A stretch of 64,000 nt of DNA from Allobosea caraganae (GCF_003351345.1 NZ_QQTO01000001.1:248001-312000), one strand, 5' to 3'; positions 8,108 through 16,781 are shown, counted from the first letter of the stretch. The notes: generated from the sequence alone by a model not told the origin. A program made the numbers and translations.

Positions 8108-9466
8108 TCAGGCGGAGGCCGCGAGCCTGGCGGCGGTGTAGCGGTTTTCCGGATGGCTCAGGCCGAGCTTGTCGCGCAATGTCGGGCCTTCGTACTCGCT
8201 GCGGAACAGGCCGCGGCGCTGCAATTCCGGGACCACGAGCTCGACGAAATCCTTCAGCGCGGCCGGCAGCGTCGGCAGCATCACCATGAAGCCGTCGGCC
8301 GCCTCGCCCAGGAACCATTCCTCCATGAAGTCGGCGACCTGTGTCGGCGTGCCCTTGATGCCGTTGCCGGTCTGCTTCTCCGCATAGAGCCTGACGAGCT
8401 CGCCGACCGTGTTGCCCTTGCTGACGAAATCGACCAGCACCTCGAACAGTGCCTTGGAGCCCTTGGGCTGTTTCGGCAGAAGCTCGACCGGGAAGGGCTT
8501 GTCGAGCGCCACGCCCGAAAGGTCGGTCTCGAGGAATTCCGACAGCGCCTGGAGCCCGACCTTCGGGTGCAGCCGGTCGACCATGTAGTCGATCTTGGCC
8601 TGCGCCTCGGCCTCGGTCGCGCCGACATTGACCATGATGCCGGGCATGACCTTGAGCCCGTCCGGCGAGCGGCCGAACCGTGCCATCCGCCCCTTCAGGT
8701 TGTCGTAGAACGCCTTGTTCTTGTCGAAGGTCGAGGTCAGGCTGAACACGACCTCGGCCGTCTCGGCAGCGAGTTCGAGCCCGGCCTCGGAGCCGCCGGC
8801 CTGCGCGATCACCGGCCGGCCCTGCGGCGAGGCGGCGATGTTGAGCGGGCCGCGGACTTGGAAGTGCTTGCCCTTGTGGTCGAGCGTGTGGAGCTTGTCG
8901 GCGTCGAGATAGAGCCCGGCCTCGCGGTCGAGCACGAGCGCGTCGCGCTCCCAGCCGTCCCAGAGCCCGAAGGCGACGTCGACGAACTCTCTGGCACGCT
9001 CGTAGCGCAGCGCATGCGGGTCGAGCCCCTCGCGGTTGAAGTTGTAGCCGGTCTCCTCATGATCGGAGGTGACGATGTTCCAGCAGGCCCGGCCGCCGCT
9101 GAGATGGTCGAGCGAGGCGAACATGCGGGCGACGTTGAAGGGCTCGGTGTAGCTGGTCGAGACGGTCGCCGCGAGGCCGATCTCCTTGGTCGCGATCGCC
9201 AGCGCCGAGAGCAGCGTCAGCGGTTCGAAGCGGTTCATCTTGTTCGGCAGCCGCTGCAGCGCCTCGACATGGCCGACGCCGGCAGCCGGCGAATCCGCCA
9301 GGAACATGAAGTCGAACTTGCCCCGCTCGGAGATCTCGGCGATCTCCAGCATATGGGCGAAGCTGTTGGCGCCGTTCACGTCGGAGCCGGGATGGCGCCA
9401 GCCGGCGGGGTTGTAGCCGAACGTGTAGACGAACGTTCCGAGCTTCATCTTGTCGTTGCGCGGCAT
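8108..9466 (-). CDS. LLM-class flavin-dependent monooxygenase (NtaA/SnaA/DszA type)
   Basis: A 452-residue two-component monooxygenase of the NtaA/SnaA/SoxA/DszA family, which uses FMNH2 from a separate reductase to oxidise C-N or C-S compounds. Family signatures include KLGTFVYTFG at the start, SGGRACWNIVTS, GRPVIAQAGGSEAGLELAA and a C-terminal LPTLPAALKDFVELVVPELQRRGLFR. The frame stays open to 9511, but those extra codons run straight through a tandem HutC-type operator, so I chose 9466 (MPRNDKMKLG). It is probably the first gene of the importer operon downstream. A paralogue is at 12184-13521 and a flavin reductase at 10748-11278. Confidence 0.88.
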   Translation of the reverse strand: MPRNDKMKLGTFVYTFGYNPAGWRHPGSDVNGANSFAHMLEIAEISERGKFDFMFLADSPAAGVGHVEALQRLPNKMNRFEPLTLLSALAIATKEIGLAATVSTSYTEPFNVARMFASLDHLSGGRACWNIVTSDHEETGYNFNREGLDPHALRYERAREFVDVAFGLWDGWERDALVLDREAGLYLDADKLHTLDHKGKHFQVRGPLNIAASPQGRPVIAQAGGSEAGLELAAETAEVVFSLTSTFDKNKAFYDNLKGRMARFGRSPDGLKVMPGIMVNVGATEAEAQAKIDYMVDRLHPKVGLQALSEFLETDLSGVALDKPFPVELLPKQPKGSKALFEVLVDFVSKGNTVGELVRLYAEKQTGNGIKGTPTQVADFMEEWFLGEAADGFMVMLPTLPAALKDFVELVVPELQRRGLFRSEYEGPTLRDKLGLSHPENRYTAARLAASA

Positions 9467-9482
9467 GGTCTCATACCCATCG

Positions 9483-9510
9483 TTTTGTGTAGACGCTTTT
9501 TGTATAGACA
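9483..9510. promoter_or_regulatory. Tandem HutC-type operator in front of the monooxygenase-importer operon
   Basis: Two similar 13-base units, TTTTGTGTAGACG (from 9483) and TTTTGTATAGACA (from 9498), are repeated at a 15-base interval. The second contains GTATAGAC, an exact match to the published HutC-subfamily operator core GTMTAKAC; the first differs at one core position. It lies in the 84-bp gap between hemC and the LLM gene. The likely ligand-responsive repressor is the GntR/HutC protein at 11371-12153. Confidence 0.65.
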
Positions 9511-9550
9511 TAAGCAAGGCCTGTGCCAGTGAGGCAGCAGGCCCGGCGGC

Positions 9551-10486
9551 TCATTGCAGCAGGGAGGCGTAGAGATCGCCGGCAGCCTCGCGCAGCGCCT
9601 GCCCGGCGGCAAAGCCGATCGCGTGGGCATCCGCGGGGGCGCCTTCGCCCGTCGCGGACCAGCGCTTGAGCCCATCAGGCGTGAACAGCAGGCCGCTCAG
9701 GGACAGCCTGCCATGCTCGATCTCGGCGAGCGCCGCGACCGGCGTGCGGCAGGAGCCGTCGAGCGCCTCCAGCAGCGCGCGCTCGGCCTGGACGCGCTGC
9801 GTCGAGGTCACGCAGCGCAGCGGCGTCAGCAAGTCGATGAGCGCTGAATCGGCAGAGCGACATTCGATGCCGAGCGCGCCTTGCGCCACAGAGGGCAACA
9901 TTTCGGCAGTCGAGATGATTTCTTGGGCAATCTCGGCCATGCCGAGCCGCCGCAGGCCGCAGAGCGCCAGCAGGGTCGCGTCGCATTCGCCCTCGCCGAG
10001 CTTGCGCAGGCGCGTATTGGCATTGCCCCGCAGCGGCGCGATGCGCAGGTCGGGCCGCATTTCGAGGATCTGCGCCGCGCGCCGCAACGACGAGGTGCCG
10101 ACGCTGGAGCCCGCCGGCAGGTCGGCCAGCCGCTTGGCCTTGTGCGACAGGAAGGCCTCGCGCGGATCGTCGCGCGGCAGGATGCAGGCGATCTCCAGCC
10201 CGTCCGGCAGCCAGGTCTCGACATCCTTCATCGAATGCACGGCGAGGTCGATGCGGCCGTCGAGCAGCGCCTGCTCCAGCTCCTTGGTGAAGAGCCCCTT
10301 GCCGCCGATCGCCGAGAGCGGCCGGTCGAGCACGCGGTCGGCGATGGTGTTGATCACCACGATCTCGATCCGGCCGGGTTCCGTTAATTCGGGCCAGGCG
10401 GCCTTGAGGCGGTCGCGGACCAGATGCGTCTGCGCCAGCGCCATGTCGCTGCCGCGGGTGCCGATCCGGAGTCTGTCTGGAATCAT
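9551..10486 (-). CDS. hemC: Hydroxymethylbilane synthase (porphobilinogen deaminase)
   Basis: A 311-residue enzyme that condenses four porphobilinogens to hydroxymethylbilane in haem/tetrapyrrole synthesis. Active residues are kept: the HSMKDV loop with Asp at about 88, the GTSSLRRAAQ substrate loop, and the dipyrromethane-cofactor Cys at about 246 in GSCRTPVA. The usual TTGD segment near residue 45 is altered to NTIADRVLDRP. There is no hemD, hemE or hemH nearby; instead the gene sits between two operons of a monooxygenase locus, with a HutC-type operator upstream and another downstream. It may be a second, locally regulated copy rather than the main hemC; the rest of the genome is not visible. 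Confidence 0.88.
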   Translation of the reverse strand: MIPDRLRIGTRGSDMALAQTHLVRDRLKAAWPELTEPGRIEIVVINTIADRVLDRPLSAIGGKGLFTKELEQALLDGRIDLAVHSMKDVETWLPDGLEIACILPRDDPREAFLSHKAKRLADLPAGSSVGTSSLRRAAQILEMRPDLRIAPLRGNANTRLRKLGEGECDATLLALCGLRRLGMAEIAQEIISTAEMLPSVAQGALGIECRSADSALIDLLTPLRCVTSTQRVQAERALLEALDGSCRTPVAALAEIEHGRLSLSGLLFTPDGLKRWSATGEGAPADAHAIGFAAGQALREAAGDLYASLLQ

Positions 10487-10669
10487 GTCAGGCCTGTCAT
10501 GCGCTCATGCCGGAAAAGCGGGGCGGCATGTAGCTTGCGTCGTTCGAGTCTCGGAGGCCGCAACACAGCTCCTCCCCCCGGAGATTGCCAGCGAACACGA
10601 CGCCGCACCATGCACGCTGCCGCAGGTCGCGCCCGCCATATTGACTGGCATCGCCGATTTCCGTCAATA

Positions 10670-10679
10670 TGTATAGACA
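10670..10679. promoter_or_regulatory. HutC-type operator between hemC and the flavin reductase
   Basis: TGTATAGACA, with the core GTATAGAC matching the HutC-subfamily consensus GTMTAKAC exactly. It lies in the 261-bp divergent region between hemC (start 10486) and the flavin reductase (start 10748), so it could control either or both. It is identical over ten bases to the better of the two units at 9501-9510. Confidence 0.6.
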
Positions 10680-10747
10680 AGTTCGACATGGCCGATCATG
10701 CTGGGCTGCAAGTCGGGCGGCGCGGCCGTCCGGGACGAGACCTATTG

Positions 10748-11278
10748 ATGGCTAGCACGACATCGCTGATCCGCCTGGATCACCCGGCCACGGACACGAG
10801 GCTGTTGCGTGACGCCTTCTCCTGCTTCCCGAGCGGCGTGGTCGCGCTCGGCAGCGTCATCGACGGCGCGCCGGTCGGCATGGTCGCCAGCACCTTCGCC
10901 TGCGTCTCGCTGGCGCCGCCGCTGGTCTCGGTCTGCATCCAGCGCGTCTCCACCACCTGGGCGAAGCTGAAGCACGCCAGGCGGATCGGCGTCAGCTGCC
11001 TCTCGGCGGCGCAGGGCGAGGCCTGCCGCCAGCTCGCCGCGAAAACGGGCGACCGCTTCGCCGGTCTCGACTGGTCGCAGACCGAGGCTGGCGCCGTGCT
11101 GCTCGACGGCGCCACCGCGCTGTTCGATTGCCGCCTCTATCGCGAGATTCCGGCCGGAGACCATGAGATCATCCTGCTCGAGGTCTCGGCCATCCGGATG
11201 CACCCGGAACGGGAGCCGCTGGTCTTCCACGGCAGCACCTTCCGCGCGTTCGAGGCCCGCGACAGCGCTGCCGCGTGA
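10748..11278 (+). CDS. Flavin reductase family protein
   Basis: A 176-residue flavin reductase-like FMN-binding protein (NtaB/HpaC/DszD type). Typical features are DAFSCFPSGVVALGSV near the start, MVASTFACVSLAPPLVSVCI and the end H-E-I-I-L-L-E-V. It would supply FMNH2 to the LLM monooxygenases on either side. The start at 10748 follows GGACGAGA at suitable distance; an upstream ATG at 10688 in the same frame is possible but lies only eight bases from the HutC operator. The regulator gene and the second monooxygenase follow on the same strand, suggesting one operon. Confidence 0.88.
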   Translation: MASTTSLIRLDHPATDTRLLRDAFSCFPSGVVALGSVIDGAPVGMVASTFACVSLAPPLVSVCIQRVSTTWAKLKHARRIGVSCLSAAQGEACRQLAAKTGDRFAGLDWSQTEAGAVLLDGATALFDCRLYREIPAGDHEIILLEVSAIRMHPEREPLVFHGSTFRAFEARDSAAA

Positions 11279-11370
11279 ACGCAGGGTGGAAGAATGGCCA
11301 ATTGCCGGCGAGTGGCATCGTGGTGCAGGCAGGAACCGGCAGGGAACAAGGGACGTTGAGCGCAACCGAC

Positions 11371-12153
11371 ATGGCAGCTGCAAGGACGGCCTCAAAGTCG
11401 CTGCACGAGCGCATCCTGACCGAGCTGCGGCACCAGATCCTGTCGGGCGCATGGCCGCCGGGCCATCGCATCCCCTACGAACTCGACCTCTCCGCGCAGT
11501 ATGGCTGCTCGCGCATGACCATGAACAAGGTCCTGACCGAGCTGGTCACAGCCGGGCTGATCGAGCGCCGCCGCCATGCCGGCAGCTTCGTCCGGCAGCC
11601 GAAATCGCAATCCGCGATCCTTGAGGTCAAGGACGTCGAGTCGGAGGTCTCTGAACTCGGCGTGCCGCATGGCTATGAGCTGCTGGCCCGGCACAAGCGG
11701 CGCAGCACGGCCGCTGACCGCAAGGCGCTTGGCCTCACGGAGGCCGCGCCGGTCCTCGAAGTGATCTGCCGGCATTTTGCCGCCAGCCGGCCCTTCTGCC
11801 TGGAGCAGCGCCTGATCAACCTCGTCGCAGTGCCTGAAGCCGCCGAGCAGAGCTTTTCGGTGATGGCGCCCGGCAGCTGGCTGGTGACGCGCGTGCCCTG
11901 GACCGAGGCCGAGCACCGGGTCCGCGCCGCCGGAGCCGATCCCGAGGCGGCCACGGCGCTGGAGATCACCGAGGGCGCCGCTTGCCTCGTCGTCGAGCGT
12001 CAGACCTGGAATGCCGCCAACCCGGTCACCTTCGCGCGCCTGACCTATCCGAGCGGCGCGCATGAGCTCGTCGCCCATTTCAAGCCGGCCCGGATGAAGG
12101 GCGAGGCGGTAACTCGCCCCACTGATGCCGCCCTGCCCGCGGCGGCCGGCTAA
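11371..12153 (+). CDS. GntR family regulator, HutC subfamily
   Basis: A 260-residue repressor. The N-terminal winged helix contains LRHQILSGAWPPGHRIPYELDLSAQYGCSRMTMNKVLTEL (about residues 15-55). A UTRA ligand-binding domain follows (about 85-240), with the typical RHFAASRPFCLEQRLINL and the conserved ending FARLTYPSGAHELVAHF. This is the HutC branch of GntR proteins. Three copies of a HutC-type operator lie in two promoter regions within 2 kb, so it probably controls the surrounding monooxygenase and importer genes and is relieved by their substrate or a product. The start is uncertain: TTG at 11356 is also possible. Local target set is inferred. Confidence 0.88.
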   Translation: MAAARTASKSLHERILTELRHQILSGAWPPGHRIPYELDLSAQYGCSRMTMNKVLTELVTAGLIERRRHAGSFVRQPKSQSAILEVKDVESEVSELGVPHGYELLARHKRRSTAADRKALGLTEAAPVLEVICRHFAASRPFCLEQRLINLVAVPEAAEQSFSVMAPGSWLVTRVPWTEAEHRVRAAGADPEAATALEITEGAACLVVERQTWNAANPVTFARLTYPSGAHELVAHFKPARMKGEAVTRPTDAALPAAAG

Positions 12154-12183
12154 TCGACCCCACGCTCACCGAGGAGACTACCC

Positions 12184-13521
12184 GTGTCGACCCCGCCCCG
12201 CACCGACAAGCTCAAGCTCGGCGCCTTCTTCCACCCGACCGGAAACCATGTCGCCGCCTGGCTCCATCCGCAGACGCAGATCGATGCCGGCACCAACTTC
12301 GCCCATTACGTCGAGATGGCGGGAATCGCCGAGCGCGGCAAGTTCGACCTGATGTTCCTGGCCGATGCAGTCGCCACCCGCGACGGCAATCTGGAGGCGC
12401 TGAGCCGCTGGCCGCAATACATGAACTTCCTCGATCCGCTGACGCTGCTCGCCGGCCTCACCGCCGTGACGACGCATCTCGGCCTCGTGGCGACAGCGAC
12501 GACCAGCTACAACGAGCCCTACCAGATCGCGCGGCGCCTCGCCTCGTTCGACCACATGACCGGCGGCCGCGTCGGCTGGAACGTCGTCACCTCCGCCAAC
12601 ACCTCGGAGGCCTATAATTTCGGCCGCGACGAGCACTACGCCCATGGCGAGCGCTATGATCGGGCCGAGGAGTTCGTCGAGGTCGTGAAGGGCCTCTGGG
12701 ACAGCTACGACGATGGCGCCTTCGTGCGCGACCGCGAAACCGGGCGCTACTTCAAGCCGGAGGCGCTGCACTTCCTCCGGCACCAGGGCGAGCACTTCAA
12801 GGTGCGCGGCCCGCTCCATATCGAGCGCTCGCCGCAAGGGCATCCGGTAATCGCGCAGGCCAGCGCCTCGGCTGTGGGCACCGAGCTTGCCGGCAGGATC
12901 GCCGAGATCGTCTTCACGCCGCTGCACAGCCTGGCCCAGGGCCAGCAGATCTACCAGCAGCTCAAGGACCTCGCGGTGAAGAACGGCCGCACGCCCGACG
13001 ACATCAAGATCATGCCCGGCCTCAACGCCATCGTCGGCCGCACCGAGGCGGAGGCGCAGGAGAAGCACGCGGCGCTGCAGGCGTTGATCCATCCCGATGT
13101 CGGCCGCGAGCTGCTTCAGAACGCGCTGCGCGGCATGGACCTCTCGCCCTATCGCGACGACGAGCCCTTCCCGGACGAGGTCGTGGCCGGGTTGATCGCG
13201 CAGGACAGGCGCCGCTACGAGCACATGCTCGCCGGGAAGCCGACCGTGCGCGAAATCTACCAGAAATTCGCCGGCGCCCGCGGCCAGCGTACGCTGATCG
13301 GCTCGCCGACCCAGGTCGCCGACGACATCGAGTACTGGTTCGCCAACCGCGCCGTCGACGGCTTCCTGATCCAGCCGGCCGATGCGCCTGGCGGTCTCGA
13401 CGATTTCGTCACGCTGGTCGTGCCTGAGCTCCAGCGCCGCGGCCTGTTCCGCACGGAGTACGAAGGCAGGACGCTGCGCGAGAACCTCGGCCTGCGCCGC
13501 CCGCCGAGCCGCTATGCTTAG
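12184..13521 (+). CDS. LLM-class flavin-dependent monooxygenase, second copy
   Basis: A 445-residue NtaA/SnaA/DszA-family monooxygenase, paralogous to the product of 8108-9466. It shares KLGAFFHPTGNHVAAW, SFDHMTGGRVGWNVVTS, GHPVIAQASASAVGTELA and the C-terminal DFVTLVVPELQRRGLFRTEYEG. It begins with GTG after a GAGGAGA ribosome site. It follows the GntR gene by 30 bp and probably shares its transcript. Two divergent monooxygenases suggest either two substrates or successive steps. It needs reduced flavin from the reductase at 10748-11278. The substrate is unknown; sulfonates, thioethers and aminopolycarboxylates are typical for the family. Confidence 0.9.
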   Translation: MSTPPRTDKLKLGAFFHPTGNHVAAWLHPQTQIDAGTNFAHYVEMAGIAERGKFDLMFLADAVATRDGNLEALSRWPQYMNFLDPLTLLAGLTAVTTHLGLVATATTSYNEPYQIARRLASFDHMTGGRVGWNVVTSANTSEAYNFGRDEHYAHGERYDRAEEFVEVVKGLWDSYDDGAFVRDRETGRYFKPEALHFLRHQGEHFKVRGPLHIERSPQGHPVIAQASASAVGTELAGRIAEIVFTPLHSLAQGQQIYQQLKDLAVKNGRTPDDIKIMPGLNAIVGRTEAEAQEKHAALQALIHPDVGRELLQNALRGMDLSPYRDDEPFPDEVVAGLIAQDRRRYEHMLAGKPTVREIYQKFAGARGQRTLIGSPTQVADDIEYWFANRAVDGFLIQPADAPGGLDDFVTLVVPELQRRGLFRTEYEGRTLRENLGLRRPPSRYA

Positions 13522-13579
13522 CAACGCCGGGCGATCGGAGCATTCTGCCGTCCTGCGCGACTTGCCAGAATTAGGCTCC

Positions 13580-13685
13580 GTCATCCCGGACGGAGCGAAG
13601 CGGAGCTCCGGGATCCATCGTAAAACGCCGGAGCCTTACGATGGACCCCGGAGCGGCGCCGCAAACGCGGCTTGTCCGGGATGAC
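13580..13685. repeat. Nested palindromic intergenic repeat
   Basis: Outer arms GTCATCCCGGAC (13580-13591) and GTCCGGGATGAC (13674-13685) are perfect inverted repeats. Inner arms TCCATCGTAA (13614-13623) and TTACGATGGA (13636-13645) also pair. This composite structure, about 106 bp, sits between two convergent genes and resembles rhizobial RIME-type mosaic elements. It may also act as a bidirectional transcription stop. Confidence 0.75.
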
Positions 13686-13716
13686 GCGGAGAGGTTCCAG
13701 CGCCCACTCGGGCGCG

Positions 13717-15099
13717 TCAGCGTCGGCGCATCAGGATCATCTTCTCCTGCGTCATGTCGCGCATGGTGAAGGGGATGCCGCCGGTGCCGTAGCCGGATTC
13801 CTTGCGGCCGGCGAAGGGCATCCAGTCGGTGCGGAAGGTGGTCGGGTCGTTGATCATCACCGCGGAGGCGTCGAGCCGCTCGGCGGCGCGCAGGGCGATG
13901 TCGATGTCCTGCGCGAAGATGCTGGCCTGGAAGGCGACCGGCAGCGAATTCGCCTGCGCGATCGCGTCGTCGAGCTTGGAATAGCGGTAGACGCAGACCA
14001 GCGGCCCGAAGACCTCGAGCTGCGAGACCTTCGCGTCGGCCGCGGGATCGAGCAGCACGGTCGGCTCCAGCACCGTCTCGGAGAGGCGCTTGCCGCCTAT
14101 CGCCTTTTTGGCGCCGCCCTTGACGGCCTCGTCGATCCAGCTCGCGACCCGGTCGGCCTCTTTCGGCAGGATCAGCGGGCCGACCTCGGTGTCCTTCAGC
14201 ACGGGATCGCCGACGCGCAGCTTGGCGACGCGCGCCACCAGCCGCTCGGTGAAATCGGCGGCGATGTCCTGGTGCACGAAGATGCGCTGCGTCGACACGC
14301 AGACCTGGCCGGCATGGTAGTAGCCGCCCTTCACCACCGGCTCGACGATCTGGTCGAGATCGGCGCTGCGGTCGACGATCGCGGGCGCCGCGCCACCATG
14401 CTCCAGCGCCGAGCGCGCGCCATGGGCGAGCTTCGAGTGCAGGTACCAGCCGACCTTGGCCGAGCCGATGAAGCTCAGGAAGGCGACGCGCCGGTCGGTC
14501 GCGAGCGTCTCGGCCAGCTCGGTCGTCTCCGGAATGAAGAGCTGGCACCACGCCTCGGGCAGCCCGGCCTCGTGCACCAGCGCGACGAAGTCGCGGCAGC
14601 ATAGCGGCGTCGTGCCGGCCGGCTTGATGATCACCGGGCAGCCGGTCGCGATAGCGGGCGCGACCTGGTGCACGATCAGGTTCAGCGGATGGTTGAAGGC
14701 CGAGATCGCGGCGACGATGCCGATCGGCTCCTTGGTGGTGAAGGCCCAGCGCCCCACCGCCGCCGGCGACAGCCCCATTGGAATCTCGCGGCCGGCGAAG
14801 TTGCGCAGCTCGTCGGCGGCATTGTGCACGCCGTCGATGGCGCGGGTCGTCTCGACGATCGCATCCGGCAGCGGCTTGCCGCCCTCGCGCGCGATCTGCA
14901 TGGCGAAATGGTCGCGCTTGCCTTCCAGCAGTCCGGCGAGCTTGCGCAGGATCGCCATCCGCTCATGGGGTTTGAGCCAGCGGTCGCGGTCGCGAAAGAC
15001 CTTCTCGGCGGCTTGCAGCTTGGCTTCGAGCGCGGCCGCATCGTCGGTCGCGATCTCCTCGATCGGCGCGCGATCGAATGCCTGCACGACTTGCAGCAT
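13717..15099 (-). CDS. Aldehyde dehydrogenase family protein
   Basis: A 460-residue NAD(P)-dependent aldehyde dehydrogenase. The catalytic Cys is at about 267 in GQVCVSTQ and the general-base Glu at about 233 in LEHGGAAP. The Asn of the oxyanion hole is in SAFNHPLN near 136, and the C-terminal PFAGRKESGYGTGG is typical. It resembles the phosphonoacetaldehyde/lactaldehyde dehydrogenase branch, which is as far as sequence allows. It lies 26 bp downstream of the ThDP-enzyme gene on the same strand, so the pair probably acts in one pathway: the ThDP enzyme could release or consume an aldehyde that this enzyme oxidises. The true substrate is not known. Confidence 0.9.
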   Translation of the reverse strand: MLQVVQAFDRAPIEEIATDDAAALEAKLQAAEKVFRDRDRWLKPHERMAILRKLAGLLEGKRDHFAMQIAREGGKPLPDAIVETTRAIDGVHNAADELRNFAGREIPMGLSPAAVGRWAFTTKEPIGIVAAISAFNHPLNLIVHQVAPAIATGCPVIIKPAGTTPLCCRDFVALVHEAGLPEAWCQLFIPETTELAETLATDRRVAFLSFIGSAKVGWYLHSKLAHGARSALEHGGAAPAIVDRSADLDQIVEPVVKGGYYHAGQVCVSTQRIFVHQDIAADFTERLVARVAKLRVGDPVLKDTEVGPLILPKEADRVASWIDEAVKGGAKKAIGGKRLSETVLEPTVLLDPAADAKVSQLEVFGPLVCVYRYSKLDDAIAQANSLPVAFQASIFAQDIDIALRAAERLDASAVMINDPTTFRTDWMPFAGRKESGYGTGGIPFTMRDMTQEKMILMRRR

Positions 15100-15125
15100 G
15101 GAACTCTCCTTGAAAGGCTCTTCGG

Positions 15126-16781
15126 CTACGCCAACTCGACATCCGGCGAGCGGTTGCGCAGCTCCTCGACGAGCACGCGGGTATTCTCGGAATAGTCGAT
15201 GGGAACGTCGACCAGATGCACGCCGCCGCCGGCGAAGGCGGCCTCCAGCGTCGGCAGCAGCTCCTCGACCTTCGTCACCCGCGAGCCCTTGGCGCCGTAG
15301 GCCTCGGCATAGCGGACGAAGTCGGGATTGCCGAAGGTCAGGCCGAAATCCGGAAACTTGTCGACCGCCTGCTTCCAGCGGATCATGCCGTAGGCGTTGT
15401 CGTTGAGAATGACGACGATGAGGTTGAGGCCCAGCCGGATCGCGGTTTCCATCTCCTGCGAATTCATCATGAAACCGCCATCGCCGCAGACCGCCATGAC
15501 GCGGCGCTCAGGGTAGAGCATCGCCGCCATCATCGCCGAGGGCAGGCCGGCGCCCATCGTGGCCAGCGCATTGTCGAGCAGCAGCGTGTTGGCGACATGG
15601 GTGCGGTAGTTCCGCGCGAACCAGATCTTGTACATGCCGTTGTCGAGGCAGACGATGCCGTCTTCGGGCATCACCGCGCGCACGTCGTGGACGATGCGCT
15701 GCGGCGTCGGCGGGAAGCGGTCCTCCTCGGCGCGGTCGTTGATCCGGGTCAGGATCGTCTGGCGCAGGTCGAGCATCGCCACGTCCGGATCGAGCTTGCC
15801 GCCGAGCCGCTCGGCGAGCGCGGTCACGGTCGCGCCGATATCGCCGATCACCTCGGCATCGGGATGATAGACCTGCTCGACGCTGGCCGATTGGTAGCCG
15901 ATATGGATCACCTTCGGCCCGCCCTGGCTCTTCATCAGGAAGGGCGGCTTCTCGATGGTGTCGTGGCCGATCGAGATGATCAGGTCGGCCCGGTCGACGG
16001 CTTCATGGACATAGTCGCGCTCGGACAGCGCCGCCGTGCCCATGTAGAGGTTCGAGCCGCCGGTGACGGCGCCCTTGCCCATCTGCGTGTTGAAGAAGGG
16101 CAGCCGCGTGCGCCGCACGAAGGCCGAGAGCGCCTCGACCAGGCGCGGCCGGTTGCCGGCGGCGCCGATCATCACCAGCGGCCGCTTGGCTGAAAGGATC
16201 ATGTCTGCGGCACGGTCGAGCGCCGTTACCTGTGCAACGGGCCGCTCCAGCGGGTGGACCGGGATCACCGGCACGTCCTCGATCTCCTCGCCCGCGATAT
16301 CCTCGGGCAGTTCGAGATGGACCGGGCCCGGCCGCTCCTCCATCGCGACGCGGAAGGCGTCTCGCACCATCGAGGGGATGCTGGCGGCGCTGACGATCTG
16401 CCGGGTCATCTTGGTCAGGGGCTTCATCGAGGCGACGACGTCGACGATCTGGAAGCGCGCCTGCTTGGCGGTCATGATCGCCTTCTGGCCGGTGATCAGG
16501 ATCATCGGCATGGCGCCGAGATGGGCATAGGCCGCCCCGGTCGAGAAGTTCAGCGCGCCCGGCCCCAGCGTGGCGATGCAGACGCCAGGCTTGCCGGTCA
16601 GCCTGCCATGGGTCGCGGCCATGAAGGCGGCGGCCTGCTCGTGCCGCGTCAGCACCAGCTGGATGCTGGACTTGCGAAGCGACTCGACCACGTCGAGATT
16701 CTCCTCGCCGGGCACGCCGAAGATGCGGTCGACGCCCTCGTTCTCGAGCGCCGCAACCAGGAGGTCAGACCCCTTCTTCAT
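15126..16781 (-). CDS. ThDP-dependent enzyme, acetolactate synthase large-subunit family
   Basis: A 551-residue member of the acetolactate synthase/acetohydroxyacid synthase large-subunit family. Near the N-terminus FGVPGEEN carries the catalytic Glu motif and TRHEQAAAFMA follows. The ThDP/Mg site is GDGGFMMNSQEM followed about 25 residues later by NDNAYG. No regulatory small subunit (ilvN) is adjacent, and the partner gene is an aldehyde dehydrogenase. A biosynthetic IlvB is therefore less likely than a catabolic acetolactate synthase or another decarboxylase/ligase of the family. Its promoter would lie in the 166-bp gap toward the pilus operon, where nothing specific is visible. Confidence 0.82.
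   Translation of the reverse strand: MKKGSDLLVAALENEGVDRIFGVPGEENLDVVESLRKSSIQLVLTRHEQAAAFMAATHGRLTGKPGVCIATLGPGALNFSTGAAYAHLGAMPMILITGQKAIMTAKQARFQIVDVVASMKPLTKMTRQIVSAASIPSMVRDAFRVAMEERPGPVHLELPEDIAGEEIEDVPVIPVHPLERPVAQVTALDRAADMILSAKRPLVMIGAAGNRPRLVEALSAFVRRTRLPFFNTQMGKGAVTGGSNLYMGTAALSERDYVHEAVDRADLIISIGHDTIEKPPFLMKSQGGPKVIHIGYQSASVEQVYHPDAEVIGDIGATVTALAERLGGKLDPDVAMLDLRQTILTRINDRAEEDRFPPTPQRIVHDVRAVMPEDGIVCLDNGMYKIWFARNYRTHVANTLLLDNALATMGAGLPSAMMAAMLYPERRVMAVCGDGGFMMNSQEMETAIRLGLNLIVVILNDNAYGMIRWKQAVDKFPDFGLTFGNPDFVRYAEAYGAKGSRVTKVEELLPTLEAAFAGGGVHLVDVPIDYSENTRVLVEELRNRSPDVELA

Noticed and set aside
9467-9511. N-terminal extension of the LLM monooxygenase to the ATG at 9511
   Set aside because: The extension would translate a tandem operator sequence, and the homologous N-terminus begins at KLGTFVYTFG.
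7199-9532. 777-residue plus-strand ORF opposite the binding-protein and monooxygenase genes
   Set aside because: It is the mirror of two well-supported genes and shows no domain of its own. The same holds for the long ORFs opposite polA (40731-43973) and at 30732-32549.
11332-11357. GGAAC-N17-CGTT in front of the GntR gene
   Set aside because: About one N16/N17 match is expected by chance in 64 kb. It is far from the stress island, would give an almost leaderless mRNA, and the gene has no stress link.
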